Both the position numbers and the translations under genes were made by a program. A stretch of DNA of 64,000 nucleotides. Origin: Nocardioides kongjuensis (GTDB lineage: Bacteria > Actinomycetota > Actinomycetes > Propionibacteriales > Nocardioidaceae). The notes beneath the pieces were generated by a model that made no database searches, was not told where the DNA came from, and saw only the letters and a program-made list of their open reading frames with translations. Location of the stretch: the NCBI RefSeq assembly GCF_013409625.1, contig NZ_JACCBF010000001.1, forward strand, positions 868,001 through 932,000, in the 5' to 3' direction. Shown here piece by piece: positions 27,629 through 36,535 of the stretch; within the stretch, counting starts at the first letter, position 1, and every line of letters starts with the position of its first letter.

Positions 27629-28580
27629 CCGGGCGCAGCACGGTCAGCCGGCTGCGCACCTGCCAGCCCGGAGACAGCACGGCGAGCTCGGCCTCGATGC
27701 GGGGCAGCTGACCGAGCGAGGCCAGCCGGACCCCGAGGGTCAGGTTGCCGGCTCCGACCGTCTGCACGCAGCGGTGCACCGCTGCGTGCCCGGCCAGCGC
27801 CCGACCGGCCCGGTCGGGGTCGTCCGCCTCGACCTCCAGCAGCACGCCACGACCCAGGGCCGCGGCGGGCGTCGCCAGGTCGCAGCCCAGCTGGATCACG
27901 CCCGAGCGCAGCGCCCGGTCCAGGCCGCGTCGTACCGTCGGCTCCGAGCCGCCCACCCGCGCCGCGAGCTCCTGCCCGCTGAGCCGGGCGTCGTCGCCGA
28001 GCGCCGCGAGCAGCTCGTCGACCAGGCCGGCACGCGGCGGTGTGGGTCGCGGCTCGTCGGTGCGCGGGAGCAGCGCGCGCCGCTGCGAGGCCGAGCAGAT
28101 CCCCAGGCGCCACCCGGCGTCCTCGGCGTGGACGGCGGCGACGACCCGGCGCTCCACGACGTCGGCACCGCACAGGCCCGCGAGCTCGTCGACGCGCTGG
28201 TGGACCTCGGCCAGTCCCGCACCGAGCACCACGACACCGAGGTCGGCCGCGCCCGACAGCAGGTCGACCGTGTGCGCCCAGTCCGGCGCCGCCGCGCGCT
28301 GGGCTGCCTCCTCGGCCGCACCGGGCGCCGTGCGCAGCAGCGCGAGCGTCGCGTCGACGTACGGCGTGAGCCGGGCCGCCGACGGCCGGACCACCCACCA
28401 GGCCAGGCGCTCCTCGTGCAGCCGCCGCCAGCGGCGGGCCGCGGTCACCGCGTCGATGTCGAGGACCGAGGCGATGGTCGTCCACGGCGCCCGCGGGTTC
28501 ACCTGCAGCGCGTCGATCAGCGCGAGGTCGATCTCGGGCAGGATCTCGAGGTGACCGATCCCGTCATCGATGGACGTCAT
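27543..28580 (-). CDS. Tandem Lrp/AsnC-family regulator
   Basis: 345 residues with two helix-turn-helix units (about residues 15-60, IDLALIDALQVNPRAPWTTI, and about 190-240, LVDELLAALGDDARLSGQELAARVGGS), each followed by a RAM-like domain. It has the same length and architecture as the regulator at 7257-8294. The C-terminal 30 residues are arginine- and glycine-rich and are encoded within the overlap with the transporter gene, so they may be an accretion. It is divergent from the M28-family peptidase gene at 28668, which it probably regulates. Confidence 0.83.
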   Translation of the reverse strand: MTSIDDGIGHLEILPEIDLALIDALQVNPRAPWTTIASVLDIDAVTAARRWRRLHEERLAWWVVRPSAARLTPYVDATLALLRTAPGAAEEAAQRAAAPDWAHTVDLLSGAADLGVVVLGAGLAEVHQRVDELAGLCGADVVERRVVAAVHAEDAGWRLGICSASQRRALLPRTDEPRPTPPRAGLVDELLAALGDDARLSGQELAARVGGSEPTVRRGLDRALRSGVIQLGCDLATPAAALGRGVLLEVEADDPDRAGRALAGHAAVHRCVQTVGAGNLTLGVRLASLGQLPRIEAELAVLSPGWQVRSRLTVLRPVKRQGQVLDRTGRRAAPRPGGRRGSRRG

Positions 28581-28654
28581 GTGAGCAGTCTTGCCCATCC
28601 CCGGCCAGGTGATGTCGGTTTCCGTCGCCCGGAGGCCACGCCGTGACGAGGTCC

Positions 28655-28660
28655 TAGGGT
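28655..28660 (+). promoter_or_regulatory. -10-like TAGGGT hexamer before the M28 gene
   Basis: TAGGGT at 28655-28660 ends seven bases before the ATG at 28668, without a Shine-Dalgarno sequence in between. This matches a leaderless start in actinobacteria. Confidence 0.4.
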
Positions 28661-28667
28661 CGTCGAC

Positions 28668-30119
28668 ATGAGGCAGCGCACCGCCGACGTGGCCGACGTC
28701 GACCAGCTGATGGCGACCATCGAGGACCTGGTCGCGCTGGCGCCGCGCGCGACGGGGACGCCGGGCGGCGAGCAGGCCGCGGCGTACGTCGTCGACCGGT
28801 TCCGCCGCGCCGGCCTCGACGAGGTGTGGGTCGAGGAGAGCGACTCGTTCGCCTGGGAGGCCCTGTCGACCGCGCTGTCGGTCGACGGGGACGAGGTCGC
28901 GTGCGCGGCGATCCGGCACTGCGCGCTGACCGGCCACGAGCAGGTCGGCCCCCTCGGAACCGGTCCCGACGGCGTCGAGGCCGAGCTCGTGGACATCGGC
29001 GCCGACGGCGTCGGCGACCACGACGTCGCCGGCCGGATCGTGCTCTTCGACCTGACCTTCGACCTGCCGCAGTGGGCGCTGCTGCCGCTCAGCGAGTACG
29101 TGCACGACCCCGGCCGGCGGATGCTGAACCGTGAGGCGCTCGGCTCGCGCAACCCCTACATCACCTCGCTCACCCGCACGATGCGCGACGCCGCGGCCGC
29201 CGGCGCGCTCGGGGTGGTCGGCGTGCTGCGCGACTACCCGGAGTCGCTCGGCTACCACAACGAGTACTACCGCCGGACCCTGCTGACCCTGCCCGGCGTG
29301 TGGATCACCCGCAGCGCGGGGGATGCCCTGCGTCGCCGGCTGCACGCCGGCTCCGTCGCCTCGCTGCGGCTGGTCGCCGAGCGCCGACGGGTCACCGCCC
29401 GCACCGTGGTCGGCGTGCTGCACGGAGCATCGCCGGAGACGGTCATGGTCCAGTCCCACCACGACTCGATCGGCCCCGGCGCGGTCGAGGACGCCAGCGG
29501 TACGGCGGAGGTCGTCGCGCTCGCCGAGCACGCCGTCGACCGCGCGCGGTCGGGCCGTCCCTGGGCCAAGACGCTGATGTTCGTCACCTTCGACAGCCAC
29601 TTCACCGGCTACCAGGCGCACCGGGACTTCGCCCGCCGCTACACGATCGACCCCGACTCGCCGTACCGGCTGGCGCTCAACCTGACCGTCGAGCACGTCG
29701 GGCTCCGCGCCCGTCGTACCTCGGACGGGGCATTCGAGACGCTCGACCACAGCGAGCCGCGCGCGTTCTTCGAGAACGTCTCGCTGCCGATGAAGCTCGC
29801 GCTGGTCCGCGCCGTCCGCCGCCACGGGCTCGGCGCGACCTCGGTGCTCAACGCCGGCCTGCTGGAGTTCACCCTCGACGGCATGCCCACCGACGCGTCG
29901 TTCACCTTCACCGCCGGCGTCCCCACGATCAGCCTGGTCTCCGGCCCGCTCTACCTGTACGACGACGCCGACACCCTCGACAAGATCGACGTCGACCAGC
30001 TGGTCCCCGTCGCGAACGCCTTCGCCGACCTGATGGCCTTCGCCGACGGGCGCGCCCCGGGGCGGCTCGGGATGGTCCCGCGTGCCGTGCGCAGGCGCCT
30101 GCCGCGGGGGCGCTGGTGA
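28668..30119 (+). CDS. M28-family metallopeptidase-like protein
   Basis: 483 residues. After a PA-like insert, the zinc-site region reads VMVQSHHDSIGPGAVEDASGTAEVVALAEHA (about residues 262-292, written here in pieces: VMVQSHHDS then GAVEDASGTAEVVALAEHA), carrying the H-x-D and E-D ligands of M28 aminopeptidases. The usual E-E-x-G element reads TFDSHFTGYQAHRDF, so the general-base glutamate is not obvious. There is no signal peptide, so it would be cytoplasmic, and activity is uncertain. The stop overlaps the start of the lipase-like gene (GTGA). Confidence 0.75.
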   Translation: MRQRTADVADVDQLMATIEDLVALAPRATGTPGGEQAAAYVVDRFRRAGLDEVWVEESDSFAWEALSTALSVDGDEVACAAIRHCALTGHEQVGPLGTGPDGVEAELVDIGADGVGDHDVAGRIVLFDLTFDLPQWALLPLSEYVHDPGRRMLNREALGSRNPYITSLTRTMRDAAAAGALGVVGVLRDYPESLGYHNEYYRRTLLTLPGVWITRSAGDALRRRLHAGSVASLRLVAERRRVTARTVVGVLHGASPETVMVQSHHDSIGPGAVEDASGTAEVVALAEHAVDRARSGRPWAKTLMFVTFDSHFTGYQAHRDFARRYTIDPDSPYRLALNLTVEHVGLRARRTSDGAFETLDHSEPRAFFENVSLPMKLALVRAVRRHGLGATSVLNAGLLEFTLDGMPTDASFTFTAGVPTISLVSGPLYLYDDADTLDKIDVDQLVPVANAFADLMAFADGRAPGRLGMVPRAVRRRLPRGRW

Positions 30120-31180
30120 GCGCGGTCGTCGCCCGCGAGCCGGCGCGGGGGCGGGCGGCGCTCGCCGCGGCGGGGGAGTCGTGGCGGGTGTCGTACCCCT
30201 CGGGACGCTCCGTGCTCACCGGGCTGGTCCACCTGCCCGCCGGCCCTCCGCCCGCCGGCGGCTGGCCGGTCGTCACCTACGGGCACATGACCACCGGCGG
30301 CAGCGACCGCTCGGCGCCCAGCGCCGCTGTCGACGGGCACCCGGAGCTGCGGCGGATGACCCAGGGCGACGCCTTCGTCTCACAGCTGCTGGGGCGGCGG
30401 ATCGCGGTCCTGCAGCCCGACTACGAGGGCCTCGGCAGCCCGGGCCCCCATCCGTACCTGGTCGGTCCCGCCCTGGCCACCTCCGTGCTCGACCTGCTCG
30501 TGGCCGCGCGTGCGTCCTTCGACCTGTCGCACCGCTGGGTCTCCGCGGGGCACTCCGAGGGTGCCGTCGCCGCCCTGCACGCCGCCGCTCTCGGCGCTCC
30601 GGCCGGTTTCTCGCTGGCGGGGTGCGCCGTGTTCGCCCCCGTCACCCGGATGGACCAGACCATCGGTCTCTCCCTGCGCTGGCCGCTCACCCCGCCCGGC
30701 TTCGGCGTCGTCCCCGCCCTCGTCGCCCTCATGATCGAGGGCGCCGCCACCGTCGATCCCGATCTGGCCGTGCTGGTGGACGGCGACGGCCTCAGCGACC
30801 GCGCCCGCCGGCTGTGGCCCCAGCTCCGCGAGCGCACCCTCACCGAGCTCGCCCACCGCTCCTCCTTCGGCGGCCTCGCCCCCGGTGCGCTGCTCGGAGC
30901 CCGCGGGGACGTCGTACGGGACCGGTTGCTGGGCTCCCTGCGCACCCACGACGTCGCCCGGCTCGCGCTGCCCACCGGGATGCCGCTGCGCATCGACGCC
31001 GCCGCCGCCGACGAGGTCGCCCCGTTCTGGCTGACCCGTTCGCTGGTCCGCGGCTACCGCGAGTCCGGCCTGCGGGTCGAGCCGCACTGGTGGCGCACCG
31101 GTCACTCCGGGGTGCTCGCCCCCGGTCGGGCGCCGCAGCCGGCCGCTGCGTGGGTGGCCGGGCTGCTCGTGCCCCGTTGA
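30116..31180 (+). CDS. Lipase-like alpha/beta hydrolase
   Basis: 354 residues. The nucleophile elbow is G145-H-S147-E-G149 in WVSAGHSEGAVAALHAA, and the candidate catalytic histidine is in WWRTGHSGVLAPG near the C-terminus. The layout resembles the secretory-lipase (LIP) family, but no signal peptide is seen. GTG start overlapping the M28 gene stop (GTGA) shows that they form an operon; together they may hydrolyse an ester/amide compound sensed by the nearby Lrp regulator (inference). Confidence 0.8.
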   Translation: MSAVVAREPARGRAALAAAGESWRVSYPSGRSVLTGLVHLPAGPPPAGGWPVVTYGHMTTGGSDRSAPSAAVDGHPELRRMTQGDAFVSQLLGRRIAVLQPDYEGLGSPGPHPYLVGPALATSVLDLLVAARASFDLSHRWVSAGHSEGAVAALHAAALGAPAGFSLAGCAVFAPVTRMDQTIGLSLRWPLTPPGFGVVPALVALMIEGAATVDPDLAVLVDGDGLSDRARRLWPQLRERTLTELAHRSSFGGLAPGALLGARGDVVRDRLLGSLRTHDVARLALPTGMPLRIDAAAADEVAPFWLTRSLVRGYRESGLRVEPHWWRTGHSGVLAPGRAPQPAAAWVAGLLVPR

Positions 31181-31261
31181 CCCGCTGTATCAACCCGCCT
31201 CCCCGCGACTCCTCTCTGCATGAGCGGTGCCGCCGGCACCGCGCGAGCGAGGAGACAGGCG

Positions 31262-32443
31262 ATGACAACACAGGACGCACCGTTCTCGCAGCGCGAGCTG
31301 TGGGAGCGTGACGACGTGCCGGTCGGTGACGACCAGCGGCCGTGGGGCTACGTCACCGAGTCGGCCCGGCTGCTGATGCCGGCCGACGGGGCCGAGGGTG
31401 AGGTCCGGCTGCGCGATGCGGGGGAGCAGTTCGCGGGTCTCCCGGTGCTGCACGCGGACCGCCTGCTGCTGCCCGGCGTGCCGGGGCGGGACGCCAACCT
31501 CGGGGAGGCGCTGACGCGCAGCCTCGCCGAGCGGGCGGAGGCGGCCCTGGTCCGCGACCGTCGTACGCCGCGCGATGCCCGGGGCGAGATCGGTGCCCCG
31601 TACCGGCCCCGTGGCGTGCCGTCGGGCATGCACCCGAAGGTCGTCAGCTCGCTGCGCGACACCGCGTTCGGCCTGAACGCACGCGGGACCCGCACACGAC
31701 TGTCGAACCACAGCACCATCATCGGCGGCGAGTCGCGGTCGCTGGTCTACCCCGACGCCTACCCCTACACCGCGGTCTGCAAGCTCTACGTCTACCACCA
31801 GGCGACGCCGGGCGGAGCGTGGATCTACGACAGCGAGGCGACCGGCTACATGATCGGCCGGAGCACGATGATGACCAGCGGCCACGTCCAGCCCAACGCC
31901 GGCTCCGGCTGGATGATCAAGGTCGTCCCGGCCTGCTGGAACGGCCAGTCGGTGTTCGGCGCAGGCTTCCTGAGCTACGTGTCGGGCTACTGGTCGTGGA
32001 ACTCCGACTCGGGCAGCGACATCAAGATCTGCGGCCTCTACGACCCGATCGGCGACCGCACGGGCTACTTCGGCTACCGCCACTACAGCTCGTCGTGGGA
32101 GGACGGTGACTACTGGACGATGGCCGGCTACCCCTACGACATCAGTCTCGCCTCGATGTCGCACGAGACCGCGATCGCCGTGCGTGACGACGACGACGGC
32201 GACGACATCAACGTCAACGGCTCCACCTACGACACCACCCAGGTCGAGAGCGACGCCGACGAGGCGTCCGGTGCGTCCGGTGCGCCGCTGTGGGGGTGGT
32301 GGGACGACGGCCCGTACGCGATCGGCGTCCACCACGGCGTGGAGTACGACGGCACGCTCTTCGGCACCGAGACCTACTCGTGCGCCTCCGGCGGCGACGG
32401 GTTCGTCGCTGCTGCGGGCTGGGGCCGCAGCATGTGGGGGTGA
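31262..32443 (+). CDS. Trypsin-like serine protease without a signal peptide
   Basis: 393 residues. The catalytic triad of chymotrypsin-fold proteases can be placed: H208 in MMTSGHVQPN, D253 in GSDIKICGLY and S339 in EASGASGAPLW. About 140 residues precede the domain and could be a pro-region. The ATG at 31262 is chosen for the GAGGAGA ribosome site six bases upstream; an ATG at 31220 would add 14 residues. Neither start gives a hydrophobic export signal, so secretion is unexplained. The 3' end overlaps the converging DUF6326 gene by 70 bases. Confidence 0.8.
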   Translation: MTTQDAPFSQRELWERDDVPVGDDQRPWGYVTESARLLMPADGAEGEVRLRDAGEQFAGLPVLHADRLLLPGVPGRDANLGEALTRSLAERAEAALVRDRRTPRDARGEIGAPYRPRGVPSGMHPKVVSSLRDTAFGLNARGTRTRLSNHSTIIGGESRSLVYPDAYPYTAVCKLYVYHQATPGGAWIYDSEATGYMIGRSTMMTSGHVQPNAGSGWMIKVVPACWNGQSVFGAGFLSYVSGYWSWNSDSGSDIKICGLYDPIGDRTGYFGYRHYSSSWEDGDYWTMAGYPYDISLASMSHETAIAVRDDDDGDDINVNGSTYDTTQVESDADEASGASGAPLWGWWDDGPYAIGVHHGVEYDGTLFGTETYSCASGGDGFVAAAGWGRSMWG

Positions 32444-32895
32444 GGTGCCCCGGTCGTCGCCGGGGCCGGCGTGGTGCGCGGCCAGGTCCAGGCACAGCGA
32501 AGGACGAGCGCGAGCAGGGCGAGCTCCAGCACGACGCCGAGGCCGTAGAAGAACAGCCAGTCCGCTCCCACCAGGTTGAACGCCGTGACGGGGACGTAGA
32601 GCGAGGCCACGACCAGGTTCGCGGTGCGGCTCGCCCGGGCGGGCAGCGTCATCGACAGCACGATCATGAGGATCGGGATGGCGACCAGGGTCAGCGCCGC
32701 GGCCGAGAAGGTCTGGGAGAGGTCGAACTCGAAGACCCTGCCGTCCAGGATGTCCTCGACGACGCCGGGGGTGAAGAAGTTGAGGATGTCCACGTAGGCG
32801 TACAAGAACATGAAGGCGGTCCACGTCGCGGCGAGGCTGGCACGCACCGGGACCGGCTCGTCGTGCAGTGGGGCGGTGGGGTTGGTTGCGCTCAT
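32374..32895 (-). CDS. DUF6326-type four-helix membrane protein
   Basis: 173 residues with four hydrophobic segments, the first containing WTAFMFLYAYVDILNFFTPG, followed by VVASLYVPVTAFNLVG, the pattern of DUF6326 family proteins. Function unknown. The proline-rich C-terminal 35 residues lie in the overlap with the protease gene. Divergent from the two-component system. Confidence 0.72.
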   Translation of the reverse strand: MSATNPTAPLHDEPVPVRASLAATWTAFMFLYAYVDILNFFTPGVVEDILDGRVFEFDLSQTFSAAALTLVAIPILMIVLSMTLPARASRTANLVVASLYVPVTAFNLVGADWLFFYGLGVVLELALLALVLRCAWTWPRTTPAPATTGAPHPHMLRPQPAAATNPSPPEAHE

Positions 32896-33045
32896 CGGGT
32901 CTCCGTGGTCGTGGTGGTGGTCGGTGGGTCCACGATCGCCGGGCCCGGCGGCGCAGGGCATCGGCCGCGGGGCCGCGGTCGCCCCGGCCGATGGCACGGT
33001 CCCTCTCTCGTACTTTCGGCGGGTATGCCGGGGCGCGTCGATCCC

Positions 33046-33051
33046 TAGGCT
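33046..33051 (+). promoter_or_regulatory. -10-like hexamer before the histidine kinase gene
   Basis: TAGGCT at 33046-33051 ends six bases before the GTG at 33058, and no ribosome-binding site is present, so a leaderless transcript is likely. Confidence 0.4.
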
Positions 33052-33057
33052 GGGGCC

Positions 33058-34197
33058 GTGGTCACCGTCCGGCGTTCCCTCCTCGACGAGCCGCGGCCTG
33101 CCGACGCCCCGCCCGTCGGTCGTCTCGACCGACTGCTGGTGGGCGTGTTCGCGGCTGCGGTGCTGGTCGAGGGCATCGCCCGGCCCGACGTGGCGTGGCG
33201 ACCGCTGGTGACCGTGCTCGCCCTGGCGCTCGTGCCCGCCCTGCTCTGGCGGCGCAGCCGCCCGCTCGTGGCCGCCCTGCTCGGGTGGGGTGTCGCCGGG
33301 GTGCTCTCGGTCCTCGAGCTGACCCCCCACCACGGCGACCTCGACCTGTACTCCATGTCGGCCGTCCTGGTCCTGCTCCACTCCCTGGTGCGGTGGGGCT
33401 CGGGACGGGAGGCGGTGCTGGGGACGGCGTACGTGACCGTCGTCGTCGCGCTGGGGATGTACGCGACCTCCGCGGGCCGGGCCGACGTCTTCGGCGGGAC
33501 CGTGCTCCTGCTGCTGGTCGTCGCACTCGCCGCGGTGTTCCGCTACCGCGCGGACCTCTGGCACCGGCAACAGCGCGAGATCCGCAACGAGGAGCGGGTC
33601 GCCCTGGCGCGCGAGCTGCACGACATCGTGGCCCACCACGTCTCGGCCATCGCGGTGCAGGCCCAGGCCGGCGGTGTCGTTGCCGGCGCCCAGCCGGAGA
33701 AGGCCGCCGAGGTCCTGGCCGCGATCGAGTCCGAGGCGTCGCGAACCCTGGCCGAGATGAGGTCGATGGTGCGGGTGCTGCGAGAGCCGCAGGCCGTCGC
33801 CTACTCGCCGCAGCGGGGTGTCGCGGACCTGCCTGCCCTGGCGCGCGCCGACGCGACGCCGGCCGTCGAGGTCACGCTGGACGGTTCGTTGACCCTGCTG
33901 GCGCCCGCCGTGGACGCGACGCTCTACCGGCTCGCGCAGGAGTCGCTGACCAACGCCGTACGGCACGCCCGGGGCGCGACGCGGGTCGGGATCGACGTAC
34001 GCCGCGACGGTGCTGCCGTCAGGCTGCGGGTCACTGATGACGGTCGGATCGAGCCGGGTCCGGCCGCGGCGTCGGGCTTCGGTCTGCAGGGCATGGCCGA
34101 GCGCGCCCAGCTCCTCGGCGGCTCGCTCACCGCGGGCCCACGGCCCGAGGGTGGTTGGGTGGTCGAGGCCGTGCTGCCGGCGGCGGGCCCGGCATGA
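33058..34197 (+). CDS. Two-component sensor histidine kinase (NarL/HisKA_3 type)
   Basis: 379 residues. The N-terminal half contains four to five membrane helices (about residues 25-160); the phospho-accepting histidine is H188 in ARELHDIVAHHVSAIAVQAQ, followed by a HATPase domain with LTNAVRHARGATRVGID and GFGLQGMAERAQLLGG. The short extracellular loops suggest sensing within the membrane. GTG start with a TAGGCT hexamer six bases upstream. The stop overlaps the response-regulator start (ATGA). Confidence 0.93.
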   Translation: MVTVRRSLLDEPRPADAPPVGRLDRLLVGVFAAAVLVEGIARPDVAWRPLVTVLALALVPALLWRRSRPLVAALLGWGVAGVLSVLELTPHHGDLDLYSMSAVLVLLHSLVRWGSGREAVLGTAYVTVVVALGMYATSAGRADVFGGTVLLLLVVALAAVFRYRADLWHRQQREIRNEERVALARELHDIVAHHVSAIAVQAQAGGVVAGAQPEKAAEVLAAIESEASRTLAEMRSMVRVLREPQAVAYSPQRGVADLPALARADATPAVEVTLDGSLTLLAPAVDATLYRLAQESLTNAVRHARGATRVGIDVRRDGAAVRLRVTDDGRIEPGPAAASGFGLQGMAERAQLLGGSLTAGPRPEGGWVVEAVLPAAGPA

Positions 34198-34850
34198 CCG
34201 TCCGCGTCGTCGTGGCCGACGACCAGGACCTGGTCCGCACCGGCCTGGTGATGATCCTCGGTGCCCAACCCGGCATCGAGGTCGTGGGGGAGGCGGCGGA
34301 CGGGCTCGCCGCGCTCGACCTGGCGACCCGGCTGCGCCCCGACGTCCTGCTCGTCGACATCCGGATGCCCGGCCTCGACGGCGTCGAGGTGACCCGGCGC
34401 CTGGCCGGGCCCGACGTGACGGACCCGATGGCGGTCGTCGTCATCACCACCTTCGACCTCGACGAGTACGTCCTCGGCTCCCTGCGCGCCGGCGCCCGCG
34501 GCTTCCTCCTCAAGGACGCCGGACCCGAGCTGCTGGTCCAGGCCATCCACGCCGCGGCCAGCGGCGACGCGCTGATCGCCCCCAACATCACCCGCCGGCT
34601 GCTCGCGACCTTCGCCGACCAGGCCCCGGCGACCCCGGTCCAGCCCGTCGACCCGCTCACCGAGCGCGAGGAGGAGGTGCTCTCGCTGGTCGCGCGGGGC
34701 CGGACCAACGCCGAGATCGCCACCGAGCTCTTCGTCGGCCTGAGCACGGTCAAGACCCACGTCGCGTCGTTGATGACCAAGCTCGGTGCCCGCAACCGCG
34801 TCGAGGTCGCGATGTGGGCCTACGACACCCGGCGCGTCCGGGCCGACTGA
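34194..34850 (+). CDS. LuxR-family response regulator
   Basis: 218 residues. The receiver has the acidic pair D9/D10, phospho-acceptor D55 in LLVDIRMPG and the conserved lysine in GFLLKDAGPE; the C-terminal LuxR helix-turn-helix (about residues 150-215) reads LTEREEEVLSLVARGRTNAEIA then LSTVKTHVASLMTKLGARNR. It is the cognate partner of the kinase upstream. The likely target is the adjacent divergent DUF6326 gene or other genes (inference). Confidence 0.93.
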   Translation: MTVRVVVADDQDLVRTGLVMILGAQPGIEVVGEAADGLAALDLATRLRPDVLLVDIRMPGLDGVEVTRRLAGPDVTDPMAVVVITTFDLDEYVLGSLRAGARGFLLKDAGPELLVQAIHAAASGDALIAPNITRRLLATFADQAPATPVQPVDPLTEREEEVLSLVARGRTNAEIATELFVGLSTVKTHVASLMTKLGARNRVEVAMWAYDTRRVRAD

Positions 34851-34940
34851 CTCCGGTCCGCGAATGGGCTCACCGGGCCGGCGATCCGCTGTACGTTGTG
34901 CGGTGCCGCTCCGCGGTCCAGCGTCCTGACAGGAGACCCC

Positions 34941-35258
34941 ATGCCCCACGACCGGCCCTTCACCCGGCAGTCCACCGTGCTCGAGCTGTCCTCGACGCTG
35001 CCCGGGCGCGCGTTCAAGGCGCTGATCGTGCGCCAGCTCCCTCCCGTCGCCACCGAGAAGGAGCGTCAGGAGCTGGAGGACATGACCGTCGGCCTCCCCT
35101 TGGAGACCTTGGTCGAGCTGTCCGAGGGCAAGCTCACCTGGGGGATCGCCGATTCCGTCGTCGACCTGGCGAACGGCAAGCCGCACCGCCTGATCCCTCG
35201 TGGTGTGGGCGCGGGTGCGGGCGTGCTGAAGAAGGTCACGCGCGCGGTCCGCCGCTGA
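34941..35258 (+). CDS. Hypothetical small protein
   Basis: 105 residues, no recognised domain. The central part (EKERQELEDMTVGLPLETLV then ELSEGKLTWGIADSVVDLAN) is helical and acidic, and the C-terminus is basic. An AGGAGA site precedes the ATG by about six bases, and a TACGTT hexamer at about 34892 could serve as a promoter, giving a 5' UTR of some 35 bases. Conserved neighbours are not evident; the gene is convergent with the SDR gene. Confidence 0.6.
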   Translation: MPHDRPFTRQSTVLELSSTLPGRAFKALIVRQLPPVATEKERQELEDMTVGLPLETLVELSEGKLTWGIADSVVDLANGKPHRLIPRGVGAGAGVLKKVTRAVRR

Positions 35259-35286
35259 GCCGTCATCGTCAGGTCGAGCCAGCAGA

Positions 35287-35305
35287 CGGCGGGTCGCTGC
35301 CGCCG
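35287..35305. terminator. Short hairpin between converging genes
   Basis: CGGCGG (35287-35292) pairs with CCGCCG (35300-35305) across a seven-base loop, in the 59-base gap between the hypothetical gene and the SDR gene. It could serve as a weak bidirectional terminator; no U-tract. Confidence 0.35.
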
Positions 35306-35317
35306 AGTCGTCCTCGG

Positions 35318-36103
35318 TCAGACGGTCGGGACGGTCCCGCCGTCGATCACGTACTCGGCCCCCACGATCGACGAGGCCCGGTCGGACACCAGGAAGCCGA
35401 CCAGGTCGGCAATCTCCTCCGTCCGTGCGAAGCGACCGAGGGGGACTCCACCCAGGGCGGCGTGGACGCCCTGCTCGGCCTCCTCCCGGGTGCCTCCACT
35501 CGCCTCGGCGAGCTTGCCCAGGAAGTCCTCGTAGCCCTCGGTCTCGATGCCGCCGGGACTGATGGTGTTCACCCGGATGCCGTGAGGTGCGAGCTCGTTG
35601 GCGAGTCCCTTGCTGTAGGTGCGCAGCGCACCCTTCGCTGCCGCGTAGGGCAGGGTCGCCTCGTGCAGGGGCATCTGGCGCTGGATCGAGCCGAAGTGCA
35701 GGACCACGCCCGACCCGGCCTCGACCATGGCCGGGAGCAGCGCGCGATCGAGCCGGACCGCGCCGAGAAGGTTGAGGTTGATCTCGGTCAGCCACTGCTC
35801 GTCGGTGGCGGCGGCGAACCCGCCGGGTGGTGTCGTCGAGCCGCCCACGACGTGCACGAGGATGTCCAGCGCGCCGCCTTCTGCGATCCGGCGGGCGAGG
35901 GTGTCGGTGCCCTCGGGCGTCGAGGTGTCGGCCTCGACGAAGCGGTCGGGGCGCTCGTACCCGGCGGGCATCGTGCGGGCCGACACCCAGACGTCGGCTC
36001 CCAGCTCGCGGAGCCTCGCCACGACTGCTTGGCCCGACCCCCTGGTTCCGCCCGTGACCAGCGTCCGGCGGCCGTCCAGTCGGTCTCGTTCTGTGGTGGA
36101 CAT
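35318..36103 (-). CDS. SDR-family oxidoreductase
   Basis: 261 residues, classical short-chain dehydrogenase length. The nucleotide loop is TGGTRGSG near residue 18, and the catalytic YxxxK is in [10 protein letters not shown]; the C-terminal [20 protein letters not shown] is standard. Substrate unknown. AAGGAGG lies before the ATG. It probably shares a transcript with the SnoaL-like gene upstream. Confidence 0.88.
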   Translation of the reverse strand: MSTTERDRLDGRRTLVTGGTRGSGQAVVARLRELGADVWVSARTMPAGYERPDRFVEADTSTPEGTDTLARRIAEGGALDILVHVVGGSTTPPGGFAAATDEQWLTEINLNLLGAVRLDRALLPAMVEAGSGVVLHFGSIQRQMPLHEATLPYAAAKGALRTYSKGLANELAPHGIRVNTISPGGIETEGYEDFLGKLAEASGGTREEAEQGVHAALGGVPLGRFARTEEIADLVGFLVSDRASSIVGAEYVIDGGTVPTV

Positions 36104-36133
36104 GGGTTCCTCCTTGAATGGTCGAGCGGCCGG

Positions 36134-36493
36134 TCAGCCGAGCACGATGTCCAGCTGGGCGATCCGGTCGCCGTCGAGCGCGAACCGGTAGTCCAGGTCC
36201 GCCTTCCCTCCGGGGAAGTCGCCCTCCAGGTGGTGGCTCACCACCCAGGTGTCGCCGTCGCGAACGACTCCGGTGATCTCGTCGGTGTAGGTGAACTCGG
36301 TTCCCGCCTCGCTGATGAACCGGCGCAGCGCCGCCTCGCCGCTGAAGGACTCCCCGACGTCGGAGATGACGGCCTGCGGGCCCAGGAGGTCCAGCGCGGC
36401 GTCGGCGTCGCGGGCCGCGTGGGCGTCGTTGAAGGCACGGATCGTGGTGGGCAGCTGCTGGGTGTCGGTCGGGGTGTTGGTGTTGTCGTCCAT
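36134..36493 (-). CDS. SnoaL/NTF2-like protein
   Basis: 119 residues with the cone-shaped NTF2-like pattern: IRAFNDAHAARDADAALDLL, then GEAALRRFISEAGTEF, then a beta-rich C-terminus DTWVVSHHLEGDFPGGKADLDYRF. Such proteins may be isomerases, cyclases or simple binders. It is first in a two-gene unit with the SDR and divergent from the MerR regulator, which may control it. Confidence 0.78.
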   Translation of the reverse strand: MDDNTNTPTDTQQLPTTIRAFNDAHAARDADAALDLLGPQAVISDVGESFSGEAALRRFISEAGTEFTYTDEITGVVRDGDTWVVSHHLEGDFPGGKADLDYRFALDGDRIAQLDIVLG

Positions 36494-36535
36494 GTGGACG
36501 AGCGTGGGCGCTCGCGCGCCGCGAGGGTCAAGGGC

